Source of the DNA: JBAYJY01 sp041664945
GTDB taxonomy: Bacteria > UBP15 > UBA6099
Reading direction: 5' to 3'
DNA: 14,043 bases
Assembly: GCA_041664945.1 (NCBI GenBank)
Contig: JBAYJY010000114.1
Location: 1-14,043, forward strand
The position numbers and the translations under genes were made by a program. Below the pieces are notes generated by a model that was given only the letters and a program-made list of their open reading frames with translations, was not told the DNA's origin and made no database searches. Each line of letters starts with the position of its first letter. Position 1 is the stretch's first letter. Below are positions 1 through 7,593 of the stretch, piece by piece.

Positions 1-989
1 ACCGCTTTATTGCCTATCAGCGACGCTTCCAGCCGCCGCCCGATATTGCTTATCCTCGTCTCGCTCATCACAATGCTGTTCTCGATCTCGCTGCCCTCGA
101 TCACCGCGCCTTCTCCGATCGACGAGTACGGGCCGATGTACGAATCCACGATTTTCGCCCCCGCGCCGATCACTGCCGGCCCGCGGACCCTGCTGCGCGC
201 CACCGTCGCTCCCTTCGCGATTATGACCCGCCCCTCAATCGCGCTCGCCGCGTCCACCTTCCCGCTTACGTTGGTTGTGATACCGTCCAGAACCGCCTGG
301 TTCGCCTCGATCATGTCGCTCTTCTGGCCCGTGTCGCGCCACCAGCCTTTTACTATGTGCGGCGTGACCGCAAATCCCATGCTTATAAGTTCGCTGATCG
401 TATCCGTTATCTCAAGCTCGCCGCGCCAGGACGGTTTTATCCGGCGCGCGGCCTCGAACACATTTTTATCGAAAACATACGCGCCTACTATCGCAAGATT
501 CGACTTCGGCTTCTTCGGTTTCTCTTCGAGACTCACTATACGGCTGCCCTTGACCACCGCGACTCCGAAATGGCGCGGTTCCGGCACCGGCGTCAGCGTG
601 ATCGCCGCGTTCGGCTTGCCCTTGCGGTAATCGTCAACCAGACCTCCGATTCCGTTCTCGAGAAGATTGTCTCCGAGATAAAGAACAAAATCTGATTTGC
701 CTACGTAGTCCTCGGCGCAAAGAACCGCATGAGCGATCCCTTTCGGCGTCTCCTGCATCACGTAGTCGAACTTCATTCCCCACTTCCTGCCGTTGCCGAG
801 CGCCGGTTCGAGTTCCGTCCGGTTTTCGCTCACCACAAAACCAATTTCTTTTATTCCTGAGTCGCGCATCGTCTCGATCGCGTAGTGTATCACCGGTTTG
901 TTTGCCACGGGGATAAGCATCTTCGGCACGGCATAAGTTATCGGCCTCATCCGCGTGCCTTTCCCCGCGCATAGTATCAAACCCTTCAT
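1..989 (-). CDS. Sugar-1-phosphate nucleotidyltransferase, RmlA-like long form (3' end outside window)
   Basis: The visible 329 residues form a nucleotidyltransferase that would join a nucleoside triphosphate and a sugar-1-phosphate to make an NDP-sugar in the cytoplasm. The N-terminus carries the signature CAGKGTRMRP followed by PKMLIPVANKP (residues 7-33), which binds the nucleotide. Further on come LGDNLL, the EEKPKKPKSNLAIVGAY segment typical of glucose-1-phosphate thymidylyltransferases, WRGELEITD and GWWRDTG. From about residue 260 the chain turns into hexapeptide repeats (such as VIIAKGATVA and PAVIGAGAKI), the left-handed beta-helix seen in the long form of RmlA and in related uridylyltransferases. 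The start ATG is at 989, with GAGG about seven bases upstream. The frame is still open at base 1, so the C-terminus is missing. The gene diverges from the crotonase gene. The likely product is dTDP-glucose for surface polysaccharide; the base specificity is inferred. Confidence 0.93.
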   Translation of the reverse strand, partial: MKGLILCAGKGTRMRPITYAVPKMLIPVANKPVIHYAIETMRDSGIKEIGFVVSENRTELEPALGNGRKWGMKFDYVMQETPKGIAHAVLCAEDYVGKSDFVLYLGDNLLENGIGGLVDDYRKGKPNAAITLTPVPEPRHFGVAVVKGSRIVSLEEKPKKPKSNLAIVGAYVFDKNVFEAARRIKPSWRGELEITDTISELISMGFAVTPHIVKGWWRDTGQKSDMIEANQAVLDGITTNVSGKVDAASAIEGRVIIAKGATVARSRVRGPAVIGAGAKIVDSYIGPYSSIGEGAVIEGSEIENSIVMSETRISNIGRRLEASLIGNKA

Positions 990-1191
990 GCTTTTACCTC
1001 AGAAATTCGCCGGCCGCCCAATAGTGCCCGGAACCGGCATTTAAACGAACGTGCAAATTAATATAATAAAACCGTAAATTGCGCAAGCTTTTTTTATTAT
1101 TCTCCTTGATCAAAGGTACATAATTATAGCCGCGGTCGATATAAAATATATTTTTTCTTCCCTGCGCGTGAGCGCATAATTAAGATTCAGC

Positions 1192-1220
1192 TTGACAATA
1201 AAAACGGCTGCTGATATTAT
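1192..1220 (+). promoter_or_regulatory. Sigma-70-type promoter for the crotonase gene
   Basis: TTGACA at 1192-1197 matches the -35 consensus exactly. A 17-base spacer separates it from TATTAT at 1215-1220, a five-of-six match to the -10 box. Transcription would start near 1227. The surrounding bases are AT-rich, unlike the flanking genes. Confidence 0.75.
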
Positions 1221-1325
1221 CGCGCAACGGAAGCGGACGCCGGAATGCTCATTGAAAACGCCCCGTTTCCGCTAAAAGACAAGCTTCAGAGACACTGCAA
1301 AAACACACAAGAAAGGCAGATGATA

Positions 1326-2045
1326 ATGAAATATCTAACGTTGGAAAAGGACGGCCCGGTCGGAGTAATCACGTTGAGCAACGATCGCGAGAACAGGTTC
1401 AGCCCGGATTTCATAAACGAGATTCTGGAAACCATGGATTCTGTTGAAAAAGACAAAGAGACCGGCGCGCTGGTTTTCACCGGGGCCGATCCGAAGTTCT
1501 TCTCAAACGGACTCGACCTCACCTGGATCATGCAGAACATCGCGGATCCGGCGGCCATCGTCGGCTACCTCAAACTCACAAACTCGATGTTCAAGAGATT
1601 CTGCCTCTATCCGAAACCGATTGTCGCCGCGCTCAACGGCCACACGTTCGCCGCAGGCGTCTTTCTTACAGCCTATATGGATTTCAGATTCATGCGCGAG
1701 GACCGCGGTTGGGTCTGCCTGCCTGAAGTCGACATCAACATCCCGCTGCTGCCGGCGATGATCGCTATCTGCCAGGCCGTCATGACTCCGCAGGGTTTTC
1801 GCGAAATGTACTACACCGGCGCGCGGTTCACCGGCCCGGAAGCGCTCAAGCTCGGTTTTGTAGACCGCGTTTATCCGGAAGCCGAACTGCTGCCTAAAAG
1901 CATAGAGTTCGCCGCCGGGCTCGCCAAGAAGAAAACGGCTACCTACGCCGAGATGAAACGCCGCATCCGCGCCGACATCGCCCGCATTCTCGACGAAGTC
2001 GATCCGGAATATTTCGTCGAGACGCTTTCCTTCTCCATGCGGTGA
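1326..2045 (+). CDS. Crotonase-fold enoyl-CoA hydratase/isomerase family protein
   Basis: With the start at 1326 the protein has 239 residues, close to the core length of the crotonase superfamily, which works on acyl-CoA thioesters. The oxyanion-hole segments are present: ALVFTGADPKFFSNGLDL (residues 48-65) and KPIVAALNGHTFAAGVFL (97-114). In crotonase, Glu144 lies in the GGGCELA segment; the matching stretch here is AAGVFLT, so that acid is absent. The second acid, crotonase Glu164, is kept as E134 in CLPEVDI. One glutamate with the LPEVDI context resembles delta3,delta2-enoyl-CoA isomerases more than hydratases. I prefer ATG 1326 because AAGG lies nine bases upstream and the homology starts there; an in-frame ATG at 1245 would add 27 unconserved residues. 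The gene stands alone behind its own promoter and converges on the flagellin gene. The substrate is unknown. Confidence 0.9.
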   Translation: MKYLTLEKDGPVGVITLSNDRENRFSPDFINEILETMDSVEKDKETGALVFTGADPKFFSNGLDLTWIMQNIADPAAIVGYLKLTNSMFKRFCLYPKPIVAALNGHTFAAGVFLTAYMDFRFMREDRGWVCLPEVDINIPLLPAMIAICQAVMTPQGFREMYYTGARFTGPEALKLGFVDRVYPEAELLPKSIEFAAGLAKKKTATYAEMKRRIRADIARILDEVDPEYFVETLSFSMR

Positions 2046-2114
2046 CGCAGGGCTAAGCGATTCAGCGGAAATTTCCTCGAATAAGTTTTCCCGACAATGG
2101 AAAGACGCCTTTTT

Positions 2115-2139
2115 CAGCGCGCCAGAAATTGCGCGCCTG
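2115..2139. repeat. Inverted repeat between the convergent genes
   Basis: CAGCGCGC and GCGCGCCTG pair across an eight-base loop with one bulge. It lies 70 bases after the crotonase stop. No T-run follows on either strand, so it is not a textbook terminator, although a role at the end of the crotonase transcript is possible. Confidence 0.35.
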
Positions 2140-2224
2140 TCAATTCGCGCAAAACGGCAAATTATTAATTTGTTCCAAAATGAAATTAAGCTGCGGAGCC
2201 GCGCAACACGGAGAAGAGTTCCGT

Positions 2225-2251
2225 GGGACGACGGCTCGAAACCGCCGTCCC
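2225..2251 (-). terminator. Possible terminator hairpin of the flagellin gene
   Basis: A 10-bp stem (2225-2234 with 2242-2251) encloses a seven-base loop. On the minus strand the single mismatch becomes a G-U wobble. It begins 18 bases after the flagellin stop. A second stem (2207-2212 with 2220-2225) abuts it. There is no clean T-run after either, so termination is inferred from position only. Confidence 0.35.
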
Positions 2252-2268
2252 CCGGAGTCCTCTATGGC

Positions 2269-3879
2269 TCACAAGCCCGTGTGCAACAGTTCGTTCTTCT
2301 GGCCTACGCCCTGCTGGGCGATCAGGTCAATAGCCGAACGAGGCAGGTCTCGGGCCTGCGTTGAAATTGACATGGATGCGTCGAGTATGATTTGCTGCTT
2401 AGCCATTTGACTCGCATGATCTGCCATATCGGCCTCCGCGATCGTCGAGTACGCTCCTCGTAAATTGATCATCTGCTTCGTGTAATCGTTAATCATGTTG
2501 CTGAATCGTTCCTGCAGTGTTCCCGTGGCAGCCTGTTCGTTAGCGATGAAATCGATCCCGTTCTGGGCGGTTGTGATCGATGCCTGCGCGTTGCCAGCGG
2601 TCGACAGGTTGACGTTCGCCAGCCCGGTTGTCGCGGCTGTGACTGTCTTGAACTGAATCTGTTCGGTGTCTCCCGCATCAGGTCCGTACTGGACATAGAG
2701 CTTGTACGGCCCGCCGAGCCCCTGCATGTCCGCGACAACAGTGTTGATCCAGTTCGTGCCGCCATACACTAAATCGAGAGCATACGTTTTGCTGTCGATG
2801 TCGGTATAATCGACATCCTGCGCAGCGCCGCCAAAGTTTCCGACAGAATTAATGACAGACCATATCTGGACCGCTCCGGCGCCGTACTTCGCAGTCATTG
2901 CCGCAGCCAACTCGTTCTTAAGATAATCCGGCACTCCTCGCGCGGCGTTTGAGCCAGCGCTGTTGTTGTCCATTGAATACTCATCAGTAATAAGCATTAT
3001 TACCTTCTGAGCATCCTGCCTGAATTCGATGTTGGACGCGGTATCTGATGGAGCCAATCCGAACAATTGAGTTGTTTCAAAAATAGCGTCAATTCCGCGT
3101 TCCTGACTGCCGCTGCTTGGAACAATTGCCGTAATGTCACTTTTAAAATCGCCAGCATTGTCCCTGAATACGCGTCCGCCATCGTTTGACAACGCAACAT
3201 ACGCCGGATTGTTCATGAACTGGACATCAGTGGATCCATTCCTTGGCGTGTTAACCGGATCCAAATCTCTCGTGACGTTGTTGCCAACGCCGAATCCGAC
3301 CGCCGCCATTCGAAGATCGAATTTCTTCGCTGTCAGACTGTTGAACATCTGATCCGCGCCGGAATCCCTAAGAGCCGTAAGGTGCGCGCCCATACTTCCG
3401 GTCTGGTCGAGCACCCATACGATATCCAATTCGCCTGGTCCGAAAAGCGTTGCGCAAGTGTTTGTGCTGCCTTCCGTGCCTCGCAACGTCGATGTGCGCC
3501 CGATTGTTTCAACAGTTGCCGCGAGCGCAGACGCCTCGTTGTTCAACTTTGCGAGATCGCTGCTTGTGAGAGTCGCGTCATTAGCCGCGCGAACCGCCAA
3601 GTCACGTATCCTCAGCGCGATGTTCATCTGCTCGTTCATCGACTTGTCGCGAGCTTCGAGATAGCACATGATATCCTGCATATTCTCAAGAGCCGTCGAA
3701 ATGCCGCGGTATTGCGACTTCATCGTTGACGAGATTCCCAGTCCGGACGGATCGTCCGCTCCGCGATTGATTCTCATCCCTGATGACAACCGCTCGGACG
3801 TCGTTCTTACCAACTTCTCGCTGCTGTACACCGATCTCGTGTTCAGCATCATTGATACATTAGTTTGCACTTCAAACAT
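2269..3879 (-). CDS. Flagellin with a von Willebrand factor A domain in the variable region
   Basis: The 536-residue protein has conserved flagellin ends around a foreign middle. Residues 1-135 are the N-terminal D0/D1 helices, including ERLSSGMRINRGADDPSGL (29-47) and LRIRDLAVRAAND, the segment TLR5 recognises in other flagellins. Residues 440-520 are the C-terminal D1/D0 helices (NEQAATGTLQERFSNMI to DLPRSAIDLI). Between about 150 and 390 lies a vWA fold: LDIVWVLDQTGSMG supplies the DxTxS metal motif (D158, T160, S162), SGSQERGIDAI (256-266) fits the second metal loop, and KVIMLITDE (292-300) supplies the third, D299. YVQYGPDAGDT (395-405) then resumes the usual flagellin pattern. The product should be exported by the flagellar type III route and polymerise, displaying the vWA domain on the filament surface. 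Oddities are Cys72, Cys142 and about 15 extra residues at the C-terminus. No other flagellar gene is in the window. Confidence 0.93.
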   Translation of the reverse strand: MFEVQTNVSMMLNTRSVYSSEKLVRTTSERLSSGMRINRGADDPSGLGISSTMKSQYRGISTALENMQDIMCYLEARDKSMNEQMNIALRIRDLAVRAANDATLTSSDLAKLNNEASALAATVETIGRTSTLRGTEGSTNTCATLFGPGELDIVWVLDQTGSMGAHLTALRDSGADQMFNSLTAKKFDLRMAAVGFGVGNNVTRDLDPVNTPRNGSTDVQFMNNPAYVALSNDGGRVFRDNAGDFKSDITAIVPSSGSQERGIDAIFETTQLFGLAPSDTASNIEFRQDAQKVIMLITDEYSMDNNSAGSNAARGVPDYLKNELAAAMTAKYGAGAVQIWSVINSVGNFGGAAQDVDYTDIDSKTYALDLVYGGTNWINTVVADMQGLGGPYKLYVQYGPDAGDTEQIQFKTVTAATTGLANVNLSTAGNAQASITTAQNGIDFIANEQAATGTLQERFSNMINDYTKQMINLRGAYSTIAEADMADHASQMAKQQIILDASMSISTQARDLPRSAIDLIAQQGVGQKNELLHTGL

Positions 3880-3888
3880 TTATTTTTT

Positions 3889-3898
3889 CACCTCCTTT
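3889..3898 (-). promoter_or_regulatory. Near-perfect Shine-Dalgarno site of the flagellin
   Basis: On the minus strand the bases read AAAGGAGGTG, nine bases before the ATG at 3879. This is almost full complementarity to the 16S rRNA 3' end and points to very high translation, as expected for a filament subunit. It also fixes the start codon. Confidence 0.85.
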
Positions 3899-3899
3899 C

Positions 3900-4640
3900 C
3901 TGTTCAGGTTATATGTAAAATCACTTTCTCATCATCAAACCGAATCATCATCCCAATATCAAAGCTAATTCCGCGCTCCGCGCCGGGTTTCCGCTAATAT
4001 GCAAATAACAGCGAACGACGCCCGCGCGCATATGCGCCAACACCATGCCTTCATAGCCGTTCTGTTCCCGTGGCATCACTATCCGGCGCCGCCTGAGCGT
4101 AAAACCGGCCGCAGACGGTCGCACTCCTTCCGCCTCACGCCGCCACCCCTCCGTGGGCGCGAATCCACAGGCTATTCAGTTCATTTGTGTCTTCTCATCC
4201 ATAATTCGGGGAACCCAAAACACTCATCCCTGCCGCCGGAGCCGAAAGACGCCTACCGCAGAGCGCTTCAAAACAAGTTGTGTTTCAAGTTCGCTTCCCG
4301 CTGTTCATCACTCCTTTGATGATCTCTATATAATTAAAATTTCCTTTCAAAACTATGTTTTTTAGCGAACCCAACGAACGGCTCGCCAAACTGAGAGCGC
4401 AATGAACCCGCGTCCAAAGCGGTTGCAAGATTTATGAATATCGAATTGATATCGAGAAATGCCACGGCACAAATGCGGGGAAAAACACCAAACAAATCTA
4501 AAACATTATGGATTATTATGGATATTTCATCATTGGAAGAACCGAACCCGATCCTGTCCGGTCTGCGCATCCTGCAACTCATCCGTTATCCTCCGTGACT
4601 CCGGTTCCTGCTTTGTATTTCAAATTATGCAAACAATTCC
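3900..4640. other. Long region upstream of the flagellin without a credible gene
   Basis: Only short ORFs rich in Arg, His, Pro and Ser are present, with no recognisable motif or ribosome binding site. GC is moderate between about 3990 and 4270 and then falls. I searched the minus strand near 3900-4020 for a sigma-28 flagellar promoter and found no convincing match. A weak TTGATG-like -35 element lies upstream of the flagellin but is not strong enough to call. A 10-bp tandem duplication (ATTATGGATT then ATTATGGATA) occurs at 4505-4524. Confidence 0.5.
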
Positions 4641-5035
4641 TGTTTGCAAAAACACAAGGCGCATAAATATTCCTACAAATTTAATCGGCATAAAAACGCC
4701 ATTTCTTTAGTGAAATTGCGAAATTATCAATCGGCTGAAAGTTTAATGTTTTTTTTGTTGCATAAATAAATGAATTCCTGATAATAACACGAATAACTAT
4801 CATAATATACTATTTATTACTATTTATGGCGTTATAACTCTATAATTATTATTATATTACTATTTTATAATGATTATATCGTTATTAATGAGTTAATAAG
4901 CGTATTTAATAGTTATAATGGTATAATTTAATAATACATGGCTTTAAGAATCTTTAGAGAGAAATCAAGCGTTGCAACATGCTCAACCGAGGCTGAACAT
5001 ATAAAATGTAATAATAAATAATATCTTAACAGTTT
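4641..5035. other. Extremely AT-rich, low-complexity intergenic tract
   Basis: From about 4700 to 4960 nearly all bases are A or T, with imperfect repeats of units such as TACTATTTAT near 4808-4866. No gene, DnaA-box cluster or terminator is visible. It ends exactly at the stop codon of the acyltransferase. The composition differs sharply from the genes on both sides. Confidence 0.6.
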
Positions 5036-5500
5036 TTATTTTTCGCTTGAGGATTTAACGATTTGAGCGGGATTGCCGACAACCGTCGCGCCGTCGGGAA
5101 CGTCGCGGCTGACGACCGCGCCGGCTCCGACGACGGATTTTGAGCCGATTACAACACCCGGAAGCGCTATCGCCCCGGCGCCGAGAAACGCTTCGCTCTT
5201 TATCTCAATTGGGGCTGCGTATTCCCGCTTCCGGTCATGAGCTACGATAATCACTCGGAACGAGATGATAACGTCGTCCTCTATCGTTATGAGTTCGGAA
5301 AAATCGGGGTCTATGTAGCAGTCGAAACCGATATAGACTTTCCGCCCGATTTTCACGCCCATCATGCGATATAGCAATATTCTGAGGCTGTTAAAATATG
5401 CGAATCTGGCGAAAAGCTGAATCGACTTCCTGTATACGGATTTAAGGAATCCGAGTTTAACCTTGTTCCTGTATTCAACCCATTGGGTTTTTGGAAGCAT
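5036..5500 (-). CDS. Hexapeptide-repeat O-acyltransferase (LacA/NodL/WbbJ type)
   Basis: The 154-residue protein belongs to the left-handed beta-helix acetyltransferases, which move an acetyl group from acetyl-CoA to a sugar or similar hydroxyl in the cytoplasm. A basic, helical N-terminus (residues 1-48) precedes hexapeptide repeats: VKIGRKVYIGFDCYID, ELITIEDDVIISFRV, then SEAFLGAGAIALPGVVIGSKSVVGAGAVVSRD in two successive turns. H88 in VIIVAHD sits where this family keeps its catalytic histidine. The ending VGNPAQIVK is the usual C-terminal signature. The start is uncertain: the frame is open to 5725, but upstream codons overlap the nitroreductase and look unlike protein. The ATG at 5500 gives the normal family length although its ribosome binding site is weak. 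It lies 109 bases after the nitroreductase on the same strand. The acceptor cannot be told; a surface glycan is a fair guess. Confidence 0.87.
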   Translation of the reverse strand: MLPKTQWVEYRNKVKLGFLKSVYRKSIQLFARFAYFNSLRILLYRMMGVKIGRKVYIGFDCYIDPDFSELITIEDDVIISFRVIIVAHDRKREYAAPIEIKSEAFLGAGAIALPGVVIGSKSVVGAGAVVSRDVPDGATVVGNPAQIVKSSSEK

Positions 5501-5555
5501 GTCGTTGACCGCGCCTGCACGCGTTCGCCGGCGCTCATTTTTGATCGCGGACATA

Positions 5556-5581
5556 AGGGGCGGCGCTGAATGGCCGCCCCT
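5556..5581. repeat. Perfect hairpin between nitroreductase and acyltransferase
   Basis: GGGGCGGC at 5557-5564 pairs perfectly with GCCGCCCC at 5573-5580 across an eight-base loop; the flanking A5556-T5581 pair extends the stem to 9 bp. It lies 28 bases after the nitroreductase stop. No T-run follows on the minus strand. It could stop or stabilise the nitroreductase transcript, or be a copy of a dispersed palindromic repeat. Confidence 0.6.
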
Positions 5582-5609
5582 ATTATAGAGTCCGTGAGTT
5601 ATTTGCCGA

Positions 5610-6131
5610 TTACCATTTGTTGTAGCGTATGCGGGATGCGTCAAACCGGCCCTTGGGAAGCTTCTCTTCTCCCGGGTGTCCCACCGGTATGAGCGCAAAC
5701 GGCATAATGTGGTCCGGCAGATCAAAGAGCTTCTTAAAGTTCGCGATCCTGTCGGCTTCCGGATAAATGCCGAGCCATGCCGCTCCGAGCTTGTTCGCTT
5801 CCGCTGCCAGCAGAATGTTCTGCGTGGCGGCGGCGCAACCGAGAACCGCGTGATTTTTCAGATGGTCGTGGTTCATGTCGCAACAGACAACAATCGCCAC
5901 CGGCACCTGCGACATCATCAGCGCGTAAGGATGAATCACCGCCATTTTGTCGAGAATCGTCCTCTCTGTAATAGCGAGGAAAAACCACGGCTTCTCGTCG
6001 CCTGCGGACGGCGCGCACATTCCCGCTTCCAGAAGTTCCTGAACTATGTTGTCCGGAACCGGGTCCGAATGAAATTTCCGTATCGTTCTTCTACGGCGAA
6101 TCACTTCCAGTGGTGTGTCATGATGCTGCAT
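5610..6131 (-). CDS. Nitroreductase-family flavoprotein
   Basis: The 173-residue protein has the length and motifs of the small FMN-dependent nitroreductases, which use NAD(P)H to reduce nitro compounds, quinones or flavins in the cytoplasm. RRRRTIRKFHSDPVPD (residues 11-26) is the N-terminal FMN-phosphate-binding region. APSAGDEKPWFF (40-51) is the second flavin contact. LGCAAATQNILLAA and LGAAWLGIYPEAD, followed by PFALIPVGHPGE, are the classic C-terminal segments. The start ATG at 6131 has GGAGG six bases upstream (6138-6142 on the complement). The gene is divergent from the glycosyltransferase pair. The physiological substrate cannot be predicted, since family members range from detoxification enzymes to specialised oxidoreductases. 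Confidence 0.92.
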   Translation of the reverse strand: MQHHDTPLEVIRRRRTIRKFHSDPVPDNIVQELLEAGMCAPSAGDEKPWFFLAITERTILDKMAVIHPYALMMSQVPVAIVVCCDMNHDHLKNHAVLGCAAATQNILLAAEANKLGAAWLGIYPEADRIANFKKLFDLPDHIMPFALIPVGHPGEEKLPKGRFDASRIRYNKW

Positions 6132-6402
6132 ATTCGGCCTCCAGTTTATTCAATTATTTAATTCGCAATCGTTCGTGTTCCTGTTTAAACACGTTCGCGC
6201 GTAATTTGTTCCATCGGGTTTTTAACTTCACACTCGGCATTCTATGTTAACAAACATTAAAGCATTTTACAACACAAGCCGCAACAATCATGAAGCGGCC
6301 CGAACCGCATAATCAGAAAATGGCGCGCCTTCCGTGAAAAACACGCCGGGATGGAGTAATATATTCTCAGCGGCGGGCTCCGAAAACCGCCACGGATATT
6401 TA

Positions 6403-7593
6403 ATGCTTATGAAAATACTGACAACAACCGACATTCGAACGGCGGAACACAGGGACGGCGCAATCCGGAATTTTTTCGGCATCGCAGCCGGTCTGGCCCG
6501 GCGCGGCCATGAAGTCCGCGTTCTTCTGCCGCGCATGGACGGCTCGGATTCCCTTCGACGCGAGTTCTCCGGGCTTGACTTCAATTTTTTTTCCGCTTCC
6601 GGCAACCCGAGACTCAAAGAAATCTCGGCGGCGCTGAACTGCGGCCGCGAGTTCGACCGCTGCCTTTGCGGCGGCGCGTGCGACATTGTAGCTTTCAGCC
6701 AGCCGAAATCTGCGGCAAGCGCTCTGCTTCTTAAAGGCATCGGCGAAACGCCGTCGGTATATCATTTCCTGTCGCCGTGGTCGACTGAATATGAGCTCAA
6801 AACAGGCAAGGCCGGCGGCGCCGCGCGGAACGCGAGACGCGCGATCGAAAAAAAGATTCTTCTGCGCTGCAACGCAATAATTGTGATGAGCGACTACATG
6901 AAAAGCGAGCTGCTGGCTCTGCATCCGGAAGCGGCGTCCAAAACAATATACAAAATCCCCGGCGGCGCAGACACCGGGCGATTCGCGCCCGCGGCCGACC
7001 GGCCGGCTGCGCGCGCCGCGGTTTCATTTCCGAAAGACAGGCCGGTTCTGTTCACATCCCGGAATCTGACCGCAAGGACAGGCATTGATATCTTATTGGA
7101 AGCGATGGCTTCGGTTAAATCGCGGCGGCCGGACGCATTCCTTTCGATCGGCGGCTCAGGCGACCAAAGCGGGACTTTGAAGGCAAAAGCGGCCTCGCTC
7201 GGGCTTGGCGGCTGCGCGCGCTTCGAGGGATTCATCCCCGATGAACGGCTACCGCTCTACTTTCAGGCGGCCGACATTTTTGTTCTGCCGACGCGCTCGC
7301 TCGAGGGCTTCGGACTGGTGACTGTCGAGGCTCTCGCCTGCGGAACGCCGGTGATAGGCACGCCGGTCGGCGCAACGCCGGAACTGCTCCGCCCTCTCGA
7401 CCCCGGATTTCTCTCGAATGCCGCGTCGCCCGAATCGCTCGCGGAACGCATTCTTTTCTGGCTGGACCGGCTCGACGATCTGGCGGCGCGAAGAGAGAGC
7501 TTCCGTAAATACGCGCTGGATAATTTCACTTGGGACAAAGTCGCCGGGATGACGGAAAATAGTTATCTCGAAATAATAGGCGGAAAACGATAA
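6403..7593 (+). CDS. GT4-family glycosyltransferase (first of pair)
   Basis: This GT-B-fold retaining glycosyltransferase would move a sugar from a nucleotide donor to a growing glycan at the inner membrane face. The N-terminal domain begins MKILTTTDIRTAEHRDGAIR and continues GLARRGHEVRVLLPR, the first Rossmann unit. The C-terminal domain has LFTSRNLTARTGIDILLEA, the donor-binding RFEGFIPDERLPLYFQAADIFVLPT segment, and the EX7E motif EGFGLVTVE (E301 and E309), which is typical of GT4. Two starts two codons apart are likely (6403 and 6409). An upstream ATG at 6334 would add 23 residues that do not resemble the family. The ribosome binding site is weak for all three. The stop codon overlaps the next ATG (TAATG), so the two genes are probably translationally coupled. 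Donor and acceptor are unknown. Confidence 0.92.
   Translation: MLMKILTTTDIRTAEHRDGAIRNFFGIAAGLARRGHEVRVLLPRMDGSDSLRREFSGLDFNFFSASGNPRLKEISAALNCGREFDRCLCGGACDIVAFSQPKSAASALLLKGIGETPSVYHFLSPWSTEYELKTGKAGGAARNARRAIEKKILLRCNAIIVMSDYMKSELLALHPEAASKTIYKIPGGADTGRFAPAADRPAARAAVSFPKDRPVLFTSRNLTARTGIDILLEAMASVKSRRPDAFLSIGGSGDQSGTLKAKAASLGLGGCARFEGFIPDERLPLYFQAADIFVLPTRSLEGFGLVTVEALACGTPVIGTPVGATPELLRPLDPGFLSNAASPESLAERILFWLDRLDDLAARRESFRKYALDNFTWDKVAGMTENSYLEIIGGKR

Noticed and set aside
10..630. 206-codon plus-strand ORF
   Set aside because: It is the antisense of the nucleotidyltransferase, whose motifs are clear on the minus strand.
1245..1325. Earlier start for the crotonase gene
   Set aside because: The 27 extra residues have no family resemblance, and ATG 1326 has a better-spaced AAGG site.
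3900..4020. Sigma-28 flagellar promoter upstream of the flagellin
   Set aside because: I found no TAAA and GCCGATAA pair at the right spacing on the minus strand.
3999..4582. Short ORFs on both strands upstream of the flagellin
   Set aside because: They have skewed composition, no motifs and no ribosome binding sites, and look like chance frames in non-coding DNA.
4700..4960. Replication origin in the AT-rich tract
   Set aside because: No cluster of DnaA boxes and no dnaA, dnaN or repA-type gene is nearby; AT content alone is not enough.
5501..5725. N-terminal extension of the acyltransferase
   Set aside because: It overlaps the nitroreductase and reads through the hairpin, and the residues look non-coding.
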